Assembly: GCF_014155765.1 (NCBI RefSeq)
Contig: NZ_SCKT01000005.1
Location: 84,006 to 148,005 of the forward strand
Length of the DNA stretch: 64,000 nucleotides
Origin: Pantoea dispersa
GTDB taxonomy: Bacteria > Pseudomonadota > Gammaproteobacteria > Enterobacterales > Enterobacteriaceae
Reading direction: 5' to 3'
Shown here: in pieces, positions 35,070 to 46,805 of the stretch
Layout of the letters: each line of letters begins with the position of its first letter
Position numbering within the stretch: position 1 is the first letter of the stretch
The notes under the pieces: generated by a model
Databases searched by the model: none
Told to the model about the DNA's origin: nothing
The model's input: only the letters and a program-made list of their open reading frames with translations
Position numbers and translations under genes: made by a program

Positions 35070-36056
35070 TTACACTTCTTTCCGATCCGCCGGAAACACC
35101 ACGCCGGTCTGGCGACGAATCTCTGTCAGCAACCGAGCGGTAATGCGTGACACCTCCAGCGCAGGGTGCTCCACCTGGCGTGTTTCCACCAGCCGGGCAA
35201 AGGTCTCTGCTTCATACAGCATAGTATTGATGTGCTGTGGCTGCGTCAGGTTCTGGCTCTCGCCGCCGCGCGGAATCAGACGCAGCTGCTGGCACTCAGA
35301 AATTTTCTCTATCACCAGCGAGCCGGCTTCGCCCTGGATTTCGCTGGGAATCAGGGAATCACTGACTTTTGAGTGCAGCAGCGTGACGTCGAAATCGCCG
35401 TAGTCCATCACTACCACGCCGTGCGCATCGACGCCGCTTGCCAGCAGCGACGCCTCAGCTTTCACCTGCTGCGGCGCGCCCCACAGGGTAACGGCAGCGG
35501 CGAGACAGTAGTAGCCAATATCCATGATCGAACCGTTGGACCAGCGCGGGTTAAAGGTATTCGGGTTCTCACCGTCGAGATAGCGCTGATAGCGTGACGA
35601 GTACTGACAGTAGTTGAACAGCGCTTTGCGCAGTGTGCCCAGCTGCGGCAATGCCTGTTGCAGGCGCAGGAACGTCGGCAGACTGGCGGTTTTGAACGCC
35701 TCAAACAGCACCACCTGATGCTGACGCGCACAGGCAATCATCGCCTCAGCTTCACGCAGGTTAGAGGCCAGCGGTTTTTCGCAGATGACGTGTTTGCCGT
35801 GCGACATGAACAGCAGCGACTGCTCACAGTGCAGCGCATTGGGGCTGGCGATATACACCGCGTCGATTTCCGCACTTGCCGCCAGCGCCTCCAGTGAGGT
35901 AAAGGTCAGCGGACAGGGATAATCCGCGACAAAGGCGTCGGCCTGCTGCTGGCTGCGTGAATAGACGGCGCTCAGTTTCATTTTGCCGCTCTCGTGCGCG
36001 GCGTCGATAAACTGGCGGGTGATCCAGTTGGTTCCCACAATGGCAAAACGTATCAC
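35070..36056 (-). CDS. ygjR: Gfo/Idh/MocA-family oxidoreductase YgjR
   Basis: A predicted NAD(P)-dependent dehydrogenase of unknown substrate. The product is 328 residues from a GTG at 36054-36056 with AGGAGA upstream; the longer in-frame N-terminus is not conserved. N-terminal Rossmann fold (FAIVGTNWITRQF), the family Lys motif CEKPLASN, and the C-terminal domain with YCQYSSRYQRYLDGENPNTFNPRWSNGS are all E. coli-like. Order alx-ygjR-x-ygjP-rlmG matches E. coli apart from the gene between ygjR and ygjP. Confidence 0.93.
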   Translation of the reverse strand: MIRFAIVGTNWITRQFIDAAHESGKMKLSAVYSRSQQQADAFVADYPCPLTFTSLEALAASAEIDAVYIASPNALHCEQSLLFMSHGKHVICEKPLASNLREAEAMIACARQHQVVLFEAFKTASLPTFLRLQQALPQLGTLRKALFNYCQYSSRYQRYLDGENPNTFNPRWSNGSIMDIGYYCLAAAVTLWGAPQQVKAEASLLASGVDAHGVVVMDYGDFDVTLLHSKVSDSLIPSEIQGEAGSLVIEKISECQQLRLIPRGGESQNLTQPQHINTMLYEAETFARLVETRQVEHPALEVSRITARLLTEIRRQTGVVFPADRKEV

Positions 36057-36148
36057 GGCTGGTTCTCCTGCACTCTGAAAGCGGCAGAGTAGCATGTTCC
36101 CTGGCGGCGCAGGCAGGCGAAATTTGATCCTGCGATCCGCATTCCAAT

Positions 36149-37882
36149 ATGATGATGCTAAACCCTTTTTTAACCGACATGCGGGGACGCCGGGTGAGCG
36201 GAAGCAAACACGCACTGAACTGGACCACACTGCTGATCGCCATTCCGGTGGGCCTGGTGGCCTCGCTGGTCACGCTGGCGTTTCGCGGCATCATCGATCT
36301 CATCAATCATCTGCTGTTTCACAGCGACAGCGAAATCACGGTCGCGATGCACGTCTGGCCGTGGATCTTCTGGCCGATGCTGGTGGGGGCGGGCGGGCTG
36401 CTGGCCGGCTGGTTCCTGCGCTACGCGGTGGCGATTGAGCAGCAGGAGACGGTGAAAACCGATTACCTTGAAGTGATTAACGCGCGGCTGGATGCGGTGC
36501 CCACCAAAACCTCGCTGTTTCGCGCGCTGTCGTCGATTGCCAGTATCGGCAGCGGGGCGTCGATTGGTAAAGAGGGGCCCATGGTGCAGCTGTCGGCGCT
36601 GAGCGGCAGCCTGCTGGGGCGCTGGCTGCCAGCGTCCCTCAATATGCGCAACAGCGACATCGTCGCGATGGCGGCCGCCGCCGGTCTGTCGTCGGTGTAT
36701 CACGCCCCGCTGGCGTCGGCGATTTTTGTCGCGGAAATTGCGTTTGGTATCTCTGCGCTACAGCGGCTGATTCCGCTGATTATCGCCTCGGCTGTGGCGG
36801 TAATGACCATGTGGTCACTGGGCTTTCGCAGCGCGCTCTATCCGCTCTCCGACACGCTGTTTCAAATGGATCTCACCAGCCTGCTGATGACGGTAATCAT
36901 TGGGTTTGCTGCGGGCGTGGCGGGCTGGCTATTGATCAAGCTGATTGCGCGCAGCAAAGCGTTGTTCAGCCACGTGCGCTCGCTGCCGCTCAGGCTGGGC
37001 GCAGGCGGCTTTGCGGTTGGCTTACTGGCGCTGATCTCCACCGATATTCTTGGTAACGGCTATGAAGTGATCGTGAAAATCATTGAAGGCAACTATCTGC
37101 TGGCCGGTTTGCTCGGCCTGCTGGTGCTGAAAATGCTGGCGACCACGCTCTCGGTTGGCTCAAACGCGGTAGGCGGCCTGTTCACGCCCTCATTATTGAT
37201 TGGTGCGCTGCTCGGCGTGGCGCTGGCGCAGACTGGCGTGCTGCTGCATCTGCCGGTGGGCAATACGCTGCTGTATGCGGCGGTGGGCATGGCGGCGGTG
37301 CTGGCGGCGGTCAGTCAGGCGCCGCTGATGGCGATGCTGATGGTGCTGGAGATGACGCTCAACAGCAGCCTGCTGTTCCCTCTGATGATTGCCTCGGTGC
37401 TGGCGTCAATGCTGGTCTACCGGCTGCAGTCCGCCAGCACCTATCCGGTGGTAAGCCATCACCTTAATCGTTCAGAAGCGAAATATGATTTTGATAATAT
37501 GCGGGTTGATCAGCTGATCATCCCCGGCGCGGCGCTGCAGCCGGCGGAATCGGTCGGGCAGGCGCTGGCGGTGAGTTCACTCAAGCGCGAGCGCTACGTC
37601 TACGTCATTAATCAGGCCGGTCAGTTTCTTGGCGTAGTATCAATTCATGATATTTCGCGCAAAGTGCTGGCACAGGAGATCACGCTGGATTCGCCGGTCA
37701 GCAGCGTGATGGATGATAATTTCCCCTGCATTTACCAGCACCAGAGCATGCGTGAAGGCTGGGAGGCATTTGCACGCGTGACGCTGGAGCGTTTACCGGT
37801 GCTGAATAATGCGCAGGAGCGTCGCTTCCTCGGCGCATTGACCAAAACCAGTCTGATTCAGAAAGCGCAGGAGTTTCTTTAG
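36149..37882 (+). CDS. ClC-type chloride channel/antiporter with C-terminal CBS pair
   Basis: A ClC-family anion transporter of 577 residues. The membrane part (20-430) carries GSGASIGKEGPMVQLSA, with the gating glutamate in GKEGP, and VGSNAVGGLFTPSLLIGALLG, the anion-site loop. Two CBS domains follow (about 450-505 and 515-577: VDQLIIPGAALQPAESV, VSSVMDDNFPCIYQ), usually nucleotide sensors. E. coli ClcA and ClcB lack CBS domains, so this is a ClcB-like but longer type. It stands where ygjQ is in E. coli. No good SD precedes the three consecutive ATGs; a start near residue 11 is possible. Its end overlaps ygjP by 4 bases. Confidence 0.9.
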   Translation: MMMLNPFLTDMRGRRVSGSKHALNWTTLLIAIPVGLVASLVTLAFRGIIDLINHLLFHSDSEITVAMHVWPWIFWPMLVGAGGLLAGWFLRYAVAIEQQETVKTDYLEVINARLDAVPTKTSLFRALSSIASIGSGASIGKEGPMVQLSALSGSLLGRWLPASLNMRNSDIVAMAAAAGLSSVYHAPLASAIFVAEIAFGISALQRLIPLIIASAVAVMTMWSLGFRSALYPLSDTLFQMDLTSLLMTVIIGFAAGVAGWLLIKLIARSKALFSHVRSLPLRLGAGGFAVGLLALISTDILGNGYEVIVKIIEGNYLLAGLLGLLVLKMLATTLSVGSNAVGGLFTPSLLIGALLGVALAQTGVLLHLPVGNTLLYAAVGMAAVLAAVSQAPLMAMLMVLEMTLNSSLLFPLMIASVLASMLVYRLQSASTYPVVSHHLNRSEAKYDFDNMRVDQLIIPGAALQPAESVGQALAVSSLKRERYVYVINQAGQFLGVVSIHDISRKVLAQEITLDSPVSSVMDDNFPCIYQHQSMREGWEAFARVTLERLPVLNNAQERRFLGALTKTSLIQKAQEFL

Positions 37883-38379
37883 GCTGCGTTGCCGCGCAGC
37901 GCCTGTTCGGTCATCCACAGGCGCGCGTCGAACTCCAGCTGGTGGTAGTCCGGTTCCATGTGGCAGCACAGCTGATAAAAGGCTTTGCTGTGATCTTTCT
38001 CTTTCAGGTGCGCCAGTTCGTGCACCACGATCATGCGCAGAAAGGGTTCCGGCGCGAGGCGGAAAAAGGTCGAGATGCGAATTTCGGCCTTGGCTTTCAG
38101 GTTACCGCCCTGTACGCGGGAAATGGCGGTATGCAGGCCAAGTGCATGCTTCATCACTTTGATTTTATTATCCCAGATGACCTTGCTCACCGGCGGTGCG
38201 CTGCGCATATAGCGGTTTTTCAGCGCCTGCGTGTAGTCATAAAGCGCGCGGTCGCTGACGACGTCGTGCGTATCGGGATAGCGCTGCTGCAAAAAGGCGG
38301 CTAATCGCTGATTATCAATCAGCACTTGCACCTGTTCGAGGATGTTTTCAGGGTAACCCTGCAGATAGATTAATGACAT
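37879..38379 (-). CDS. ygjP: YgjP family metal-dependent hydrolase (UTP pyrophosphatase)
   Basis: A 166-residue DUF45/M48-like protein. The HExxH metal motif is in [21 protein letters not shown], with the third His downstream of it. E. coli YgjP was reported to have UTP pyrophosphatase activity; the fold is otherwise protease-like. It is divergent from rlmG as in E. coli and ends inside the ClC gene (4-base overlap, tail to tail). Confidence 0.93.
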   Translation of the reverse strand: MSLIYLQGYPENILEQVQVLIDNQRLAAFLQQRYPDTHDVVSDRALYDYTQALKNRYMRSAPPVSKVIWDNKIKVMKHALGLHTAISRVQGGNLKAKAEIRISTFFRLAPEPFLRMIVVHELAHLKEKDHSKAFYQLCCHMEPDYHQLEFDARLWMTEQALRGNAA

Positions 38380-38460
38380 TGGGATTCCCGACGAAAGACA
38401 GTATACTGCGCCCCCTTTTCAGGGCGAAAATCGCGCAAAGTGTACCACGCCGGAGATTCC

Positions 38461-39579
38461 ATGAGCCAACTTGAACTGACCGATCGCACGCTGACGCTTC
38501 AGCGCTTCCCGCCGATGCGCGAAGAGAGCCCGCTACAGGCGTGGGACGCCGCAGATGAATATTTGCTGCAGCAGGCGCTGCCGGCAGGCCCGGTGCTGGT
38601 ATTCAATGACAGCTTTGGCGCGCTGACCTGCGGGCTGAACAATCGGGAAATCTGGCACGTCAGCGACTCGTGGCTCAGCCAGCAGGCCGCCCGGCAGAAT
38701 CTGCGTCTCAACGGTCTGGATGAAGCGTCGGTACACTTTCTTGATAGCCTGGCGCCGTTGCCGGCTGCCCCGGCGGCGGTACTGATTAAGCTGCCCAAAG
38801 CGCTGGCGCTGCTTGAGCACCAGCTGCGCGCGCTGCGGACGGTCGTCACGCCGGATACCCTGATTCTGGCGGCCGGTAAAGCCAAAGATATCCATAATTC
38901 CACGCTGCAGCTGTTTGAACGCATTCTTGGTGAGAGCAAAACCTCGCTGGCGTGGAAAAAAGCGCGTCTGATTTACAGCCATTTCAGCGCCCCGGCGCTG
39001 GCGGACGTGCCGGCGACCACCGTGTGGCCGCTCGACGAGACGCCGTATCACATCCACAATCACGCCAATGTGTTCGCCCGCGCCGCGCTGGATATTGGCG
39101 CGCGCTTCTTTCTGCAACACCTGCCGCACGATATTGAAGGCGAAATCGTCGATCTCGGCTGCGGTAACGGCGTGATCGGCCTGCAGGCACTGGAACAGAA
39201 TCCGCAGGCCGAGGTGCTGTTCGTCGATGAATCTTACATGGCGGTGGCTTCCAGCCAGCTTAACGTTGAGCTGAACCGGCCACAGGATCTGGCACGCTGC
39301 CAGTTTCGGGTTAACAACGTGCTGAGCGGTTTTCCGTCGGACCGGCTGCACGCAGTGTTGTGTAATCCGCCGTTCCATCAGCAGCACGCGGTGACCGACC
39401 ACCTGGCGTGGCAGATGCTGCGTGACGCCAAACGCTGCCTGCAGTATGGCGGCGAGCTGCGCATCGTCGGCAACCGCCACCTTGGCTATCATCAGAAAAT
39501 GAAGAAGCTGTTTGGCAACTGCGAACTGGTGGCCTCTAACGCCAAATTTGTGGTACTGCGTTCGGTCAAGCTGCGTTAA
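38461..39579 (+). CDS. rlmG: 23S rRNA (guanine1835-N2)-methyltransferase RlmG
   Basis: Methylates G1835 of 23S rRNA using SAM. The product is 372 residues from the ATG at 38461. It has the RsmC/RlmG layout: an inactive N-terminal methyltransferase-like domain and an active C-terminal one with [15 protein letters not shown] (SAM loop) and the catalytic [12 protein letters not shown]. It ends one base before the fadH stop on the other strand, leaving no room for a terminator between them. Confidence 0.96.
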   Translation: MSQLELTDRTLTLQRFPPMREESPLQAWDAADEYLLQQALPAGPVLVFNDSFGALTCGLNNREIWHVSDSWLSQQAARQNLRLNGLDEASVHFLDSLAPLPAAPAAVLIKLPKALALLEHQLRALRTVVTPDTLILAAGKAKDIHNSTLQLFERILGESKTSLAWKKARLIYSHFSAPALADVPATTVWPLDETPYHIHNHANVFARAALDIGARFFLQHLPHDIEGEIVDLGCGNGVIGLQALEQNPQAEVLFVDESYMAVASSQLNVELNRPQDLARCQFRVNNVLSGFPSDRLHAVLCNPPFHQQHAVTDHLAWQMLRDAKRCLQYGGELRIVGNRHLGYHQKMKKLFGNCELVASNAKFVVLRSVKLR

Positions 39580-41904
<2,325 letters not shown>

Positions 41905-42528
41905 TCAGCAGGCACCATTTCGCCGTGCCAGTTCGATAATATCGACCAGATTCTTTGATTCGAGCTTTTGAAAAATCTTAGTTTTATAAGTACTGATGGT
42001 TTTGTTATTTAATCCTAATTCACAGGCAATGATTTTATTGGATTTTCCCTGCGCCAGCTGACGTAAAATAAGCGTTTCCCGCTCGGTCAGGCGCGACAGC
42101 ATATCCTGTTCATTAACATAGCGCTGGCGCCGGTCAAGAATATCGCCGGGCAAATAATTTACATTATTAAATACGCAGCCAATGGCGGCGATCAACGTCT
42201 GAATCGGATCGTATTTCGACACGAAGCCGTTAGCGCCCTGACTAAGCGATTGTATAAGCAGGTGATTGTTACTGCTCTGACTGAGCAGAATGACTTTCAT
42301 CCAGGTTTTAGATTTTACGATATCGCGTAAAAAGGCGATGCCGTTTTTCTCTTTGAAATCAGGATCTAAAATCAGGATGTCGATGTGCTGATGAATAACA
42401 TCGTCAATACCATCATTAATTGTGTTTGCTGTAGTGACACAATTAAAGCCATTCATTAATAATAAAGCCTGCACCCCAGCCGCAACAAGGCGATGCTCAT
42501 CAACGATGAGAATTTTTGCATTAAACAT
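41905..42528 (-). CDS. NarL/EvgA-type response regulator
   Basis: A 207-residue response regulator downstream of the large hybrid sensor. The receiver domain (1-120) has phospho-Asp D55 (LILDPDFKEKNG) and the lysine in GFVSKYD; the acidic pocket reads D10-E11 (VDEH). A LuxR-type HTH follows (145-207: LTERETLILRQLAQGKSNKIIACELGLNNKTISTYKTKI). It resembles EvgA/BvgA more than RcsB. Start ATG 42526-42528 with GGGAG upstream. The AT-rich sequence and low conservation around the receiver suggest lineage-specific acquisition. Its targets are unknown. Confidence 0.88.
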   Translation of the reverse strand: MFNAKILIVDEHRLVAAGVQALLLMNGFNCVTTANTINDGIDDVIHQHIDILILDPDFKEKNGIAFLRDIVKSKTWMKVILLSQSSNNHLLIQSLSQGANGFVSKYDPIQTLIAAIGCVFNNVNYLPGDILDRRQRYVNEQDMLSRLTERETLILRQLAQGKSNKIIACELGLNNKTISTYKTKIFQKLESKNLVDIIELARRNGAC

Positions 42529-42627
42529 AGATCTCCCTTTTACGACACCGATATGATGGCGCTGGCGGACATTATGTCTGGCGGCTTATCCCGGCGAACC
42601 GAGAAATGTCTTGATAAGATTATGTTT

Positions 42628-45600
42628 TTATAAAACCTGCTGATTTTTCAGCCGATATTGTTCAAAGATAATTAATGTTTCATTGACGGCGTTAATTTCG
42701 CACGCGATGGCGGCAATCAGCTGCGCGACATCGTGTCCTTCCTGCTGGTGTTTCTCCAGCTTGCGCCCCAGCTCCATCAGCGCGCTGGCATTAAGAATAC
42801 TGGCACCGCCTTTCAGCTTATGGCCAAGCTGTGACAGCGCGTGAGTATCAGTGGTTTGCTGCAGTGCTGCCAGTAATTCATCGTGGCTGGTGCGAATGCT
42901 CTCCAGCAGGGTGATGCAGCTGGCGGGATCGCGCTCAGCCAGCTGCATCAGCAGCGGCGCAAAAGTCGGAACCGCCACAGGGGCCGGCAGCGCGGCGACG
43001 GGGATGTCAGCAGCAGGTTGCCCGGTCAAGCCGGCTGCAGCCTCGCTGTCAGGCACGTTTGGCGTGCGGCGCGGACAGTGGGTGATTTGCGCCAGCAACG
43101 TATCCAGATTCAGCGGTTTGAACAGACAGTCGTTCATGCCAGCCTGCAGGCAGCGCTGCATGATGTGCTGCTCGGCGGAGGCGGTCAGGCCGTATAGCGT
43201 GATCGGCGGCAGATGATGGTGGCGTTCATGCTGGCGCAGCGCCTGGGCAAATTCAAACCCGTTCATGCCGGGCATATTGCAGTCGGTAATGATTAAGTCA
43301 AAGCGCAGCGGATCCTGCTGCCACAGCTTCAGCGCTTCGACGGCGCTTTCGCTCACCACCACCTGATGGCCCGCCAGCTCCAGCTGTTTACCCAGCAGCA
43401 GGCGATTAGGCGCATGATCATCAATCACCAGCACCGACAGCTTGTCGGTGACCAGCGGCTGTGACAAATGCGGTTGGGTTTGATCGCGCGGTTCGCCGGC
43501 CGGCGCGCGGAAGTAGAAGGAGAACACCGATCCTTCACCTGGCGTACTCTCCACAATCAGTTCGCCATCCAGCAGCTCTGCCAGATTGCGGCAGATGCTC
43601 AGGCCAAGACCGGTGCCAATCTGCTGCTGCTGACGTTCACCGACCTGGACAAACGGCTCAAAGATAGCCTGCTGCTGCTCCTCAGTCATGCCGCAGCCGT
43701 CATCGCTCACTTCTATGACGAACTCACAACCTTCCTCTTCCTGGCCAATCCCCTGCATCAGCACCACGGTTACGCTGCCGCGATCGGTAAATTTAATGGC
43801 GTTACTCAACAGGTTAGACAGGATCTGGTTGATCATCAGCGGATCGGTCTGTACCCAGTAGGCCGCGATGTCCATTTCTACGCGCAGATCGATCCCTTTG
43901 CTTTCGGCCTTGTTGCGAAACAGCGTCACCGCCTGATCGATCACATCCGGCAGGTAGACGGTTTCCGGCGTGGGTTGATACTGACCAGATTCGATCTTCG
44001 ACAGATCGAGAATATCGCCGATCAGCGACAGCAGCGCGCGCGCCGAGCTGTAGGCGACGCGAATATTCTCTGACAGCGTCTCACACGGCTGCGAGCGGGT
44101 TTCCAGCTCCAGCAAACCAATGATGGCGTGCAGCGGCGTGCGGATCTCATGGCTCATGCTGGCGAGAAACTCACTTTTGGAGCGGTTGGCTTTGTCTGCG
44201 GTGTCCTTGGCCAGCTGCAGCTCCTGCAACAGCGCGTTACGTTCGGTGACATCGACCCAGCCGCCGATCACCCCGGCAACTTCCCCCAGCCGATCGCGAA
44301 ACGGCAGCGTCCAGTGGTACAGATGGAAGGCCTGCTGGCCAAACATCAGCTGGACGTCGCGCATTACCGCTTCACCATCCTGCAGCGTCTGCTGGTAACC
44401 ATCTTCAATGGTATGAATGCTGGCGTTATTGGTGTTGAACACGTCCGACAGTCGTTTACCGATTACCTCGTCGCGTTTGATGTGCAAAAAGCGCAGATAG
44501 GCATTGTTACAGTCCACCAGCCGCGTTTGCTTATCGCGGATGTACATTGCCACCGGCGAGTCATTAAACAGCGTGTGGGTAAAATTGAGCTGATTTTTCA
44601 GCGCATTCTCTGCCTGCATACGCTGCTGAATCACTTTGCGCAGATGGTGGTTCCACAGCAGGATCAACAGAATCAATCCCAGCGATACCGAAACGATCAG
44701 CAGAATCGTTTGCTTGTAATTCTGCCACGAGCTGCTGAGAAACGGCGGTTCCGCCTGACGCCACTGCGCCATCAGCTTAAACAGGGTTTCCGGCGGGATG
44801 GCCAGCAGCGCTTTATCGAGAATGCTGATCAGCGTCTCATTGCCTGGCTCTACGCGCATCACAAAGCGCGCGGGGTCGGCGCCCAGCGTACCCTCGACGA
44901 TCAGCCCGCTGCCAAAATGGTTGCGCAGATGGTAGTCGGCAAAAATTTTCGGCACGATCACCGCATCGACCTTGCGCGCCAGCAGCTGGCGCAGCGCATC
45001 CAGCGGACGATCGGTATCGCTCACCGACAGGTGCGGATAGTGCTCCTGCAGCCAGCTTTTCATCAGCGGATTTTTTAGCATCAGCGCCGAACCAAACGGA
45101 AAGGTGTCACGTGCCATGATGTTTCCCGGCTGCTGATTGCGGATGATCACCCAATGCGAAACCAGCCACGGACGTGTAATCAGAGCCGGTTGTGCTTCGA
45201 ACTGTGGCTCCAGAATTTCCAGTGGAAACAGCTTTGGCAAAGGACGTCCGCCGGGGTGTTCATGACTGGCGTGCGCCACAAAATTCAGGCCGGTCTGGCT
45301 GGTGATCAGCTCCAGCACGTCCGGCGCCATGCCGCGAAACTGCTCTGCCGGCGTCCGGCTGCTGAGCGGTGCCTGCGCCAGCGGCAAGGTGGTCTCGATG
45401 TGAATGTTGTTTTGCAGCCACTGCTCTTCGTCGGCGGTGAGCGCCAGCGGATTGCGTTGCAGTACATGATGGGGATCGAGCTGCCAGCGTTTGGCAATCT
45501 GCATGCGGATAGACAGCGGAATCTGCGGCAGCGCCTGGTTGATGGCGTCGGCCAGCGCAGGATACAGCGGACTGATGCCGAAACCGACGTTGAGCGGAAT

Positions 45601-46305
45601 CGTATGCTCATCGGCCAGAATAGTAAGCGCGTTGGCAAACAGATAGCGGTTGAGGTGCGTCAGCGTCGCCGCATTTCCCCAGACGCGCGCCGTCTGACCA
45701 TAAACGGTGGCGGCAACGGCATCATAGTAGCCCGGGAAACGCACCAGCTGCGCGTTTTCGTATGTCTCTTCCAGGTACTGGCGCTGTAGCGGCGTGCCTG
45801 ACCAGGCGACTTGCTCGGGCATGCCGTTATTGAGAAAAAGGTCGCTGTCGGTCTTTAGTCCCATCACGCTGTAATCCAGCATCCACGGGGCGCTGGCCAG
45901 CAGCGGCTGCGACTGTGACGACGGCTGGGCGACGTAAATCGCCAGCATATGCATTTCGCCTTTCAGCACCGCCTGCTGCGCGGCGCTATGGCTGGGGAAG
46001 TGATAAAGCTCAATGCTGGTCTCCAGCATGCTTTGTATCAGCGACAGGTAATCGGCGCTCAGGCCTTCGAAGCGGCGCGTATCGGTATCCATATATATCG
46101 GTGGCTGTGATTTACCGGCCACCGCGACTTTAATCACTTTATTTCGAAAGGCTGAAGAGATGGGCTCCGCCAGCTGCAGCGCGGGCTGTGCGGTATCGTA
46201 ACGCGCTAAAAGCTGCAACGGTTTGATCTGCGCCTGCAGCGCGCCGCAAAAAAAAATAAACAGGACCACGCCCGCCAGACGGATGAAATTAACAGGATTA
46301 AACAC
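42628..46305 (-). CDS. EvgS/BvgS-like hybrid sensor histidine kinase
   Basis: A 1225-residue unorthodox sensor from a GTG at 46303-46305. Domains in order: signal peptide, two periplasmic Venus-flytrap solute-binding-like domains (about 57-265 and 300-510), one membrane helix (540-563, TILLIVSVSLGLILLILLW), a PAS domain (590-690), HisKA with H719 (SMSHEIRTPLH), HATPase (GTGLGLSICRNLAELLDG), receiver with D1008 (LIITDCNMPGMNG) and HPt with H1162 (LGHKLKGG). The phosphorelay is complete. It lies between an EvgA-like regulator (same direction, 99 bp) and a divergent RcsB-like regulator, either of which could be its output. The signal is unknown. Confidence 0.93.
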   Translation of the reverse strand: MFNPVNFIRLAGVVLFIFFCGALQAQIKPLQLLARYDTAQPALQLAEPISSAFRNKVIKVAVAGKSQPPIYMDTDTRRFEGLSADYLSLIQSMLETSIELYHFPSHSAAQQAVLKGEMHMLAIYVAQPSSQSQPLLASAPWMLDYSVMGLKTDSDLFLNNGMPEQVAWSGTPLQRQYLEETYENAQLVRFPGYYDAVAATVYGQTARVWGNAATLTHLNRYLFANALTILADEHTIPLNVGFGISPLYPALADAINQALPQIPLSIRMQIAKRWQLDPHHVLQRNPLALTADEEQWLQNNIHIETTLPLAQAPLSSRTPAEQFRGMAPDVLELITSQTGLNFVAHASHEHPGGRPLPKLFPLEILEPQFEAQPALITRPWLVSHWVIIRNQQPGNIMARDTFPFGSALMLKNPLMKSWLQEHYPHLSVSDTDRPLDALRQLLARKVDAVIVPKIFADYHLRNHFGSGLIVEGTLGADPARFVMRVEPGNETLISILDKALLAIPPETLFKLMAQWRQAEPPFLSSSWQNYKQTILLIVSVSLGLILLILLWNHHLRKVIQQRMQAENALKNQLNFTHTLFNDSPVAMYIRDKQTRLVDCNNAYLRFLHIKRDEVIGKRLSDVFNTNNASIHTIEDGYQQTLQDGEAVMRDVQLMFGQQAFHLYHWTLPFRDRLGEVAGVIGGWVDVTERNALLQELQLAKDTADKANRSKSEFLASMSHEIRTPLHAIIGLLELETRSQPCETLSENIRVAYSSARALLSLIGDILDLSKIESGQYQPTPETVYLPDVIDQAVTLFRNKAESKGIDLRVEMDIAAYWVQTDPLMINQILSNLLSNAIKFTDRGSVTVVLMQGIGQEEEGCEFVIEVSDDGCGMTEEQQQAIFEPFVQVGERQQQQIGTGLGLSICRNLAELLDGELIVESTPGEGSVFSFYFRAPAGEPRDQTQPHLSQPLVTDKLSVLVIDDHAPNRLLLGKQLELAGHQVVVSESAVEALKLWQQDPLRFDLIITDCNMPGMNGFEFAQALRQHERHHHLPPITLYGLTASAEQHIMQRCLQAGMNDCLFKPLNLDTLLAQITHCPRRTPNVPDSEAAAGLTGQPAADIPVAALPAPVAVPTFAPLLMQLAERDPASCITLLESIRTSHDELLAALQQTTDTHALSQLGHKLKGGASILNASALMELGRKLEKHQQEGHDVAQLIAAIACEINAVNETLIIFEQYRLKNQQVL

Positions 46306-46332
46306 CGTGCGTTCCTGAAGAAAATAAAGTCA

Positions 46333-46506
46333 TTAATGCCGATAAGGGAAAAGGAGTATAAAGAGATTTTTCCCGCCTGCCTGATCTAATGCCGCATTAA
46401 GGATATTTTGCGACCATTCTCGAATGTTTAACTCATTATTAACATTTGCAGTTTTTTTTAGATATTGCTTTTGCTTTGATTTCAAAAATTTCAACGGTTT
46501 ATCCAT
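46333..46506 (-). CDS. Possible 57-residue protein upstream of the hybrid sensor
   Basis: A short ORF in the same direction as the sensor gene, 27 bp before it. The ATG at 46504-46506 has AAAGG at proper distance. The sequence starts MDKPLKFLKSKQKQYLKK, is strongly basic at first, then has an amphipathic middle (NIREWSQNILNAALDQAGG) and a hydrophobic end (LFILLFPYRH). No family recognised. It could be a small regulator or connector in the sensor operon, or it may be spurious. Confidence 0.35.
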   Translation of the reverse strand: MDKPLKFLKSKQKQYLKKTANVNNELNIREWSQNILNAALDQAGGKNLFILLFPYRH

Positions 46507-46805
46507 AAAATGACCTTTCAAGACAATTCTTATGTGGTCCTTTCGCAGAGTTACGTCAGAATTTTCGCAGTTTTTCCGGGGCCGCTAACCGCTGCTGGCC
46601 ATTCATCCGGTAACACTACCTTTTAAATAGCGGTAATAAGTTAAACGCGTAAGCAAGATTCTAATTTTTGTTAACCTGGTGACGTTTGGTTTAAACCGTT
46701 GCAGGCGATTTTCTCTGCAGCGGTCAGCGCATACTTTCAGGTCATTTTCACTGGTGTGGTTATCAGTACTGGACAAAATTGAGACTGTAATAAAGGAATA
46801 AAAGA
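46507..46805. other. Divergent control region between sensor operon and RcsB-like gene
   Basis: 299 bp, AT-rich, holding promoters for both directions. AAAGGAAT precedes the start at 46806. I found no clear long dyad. A 109-residue reverse frame across 46603-46932 overlaps the regulator start and looks spurious. Confidence 0.5.
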
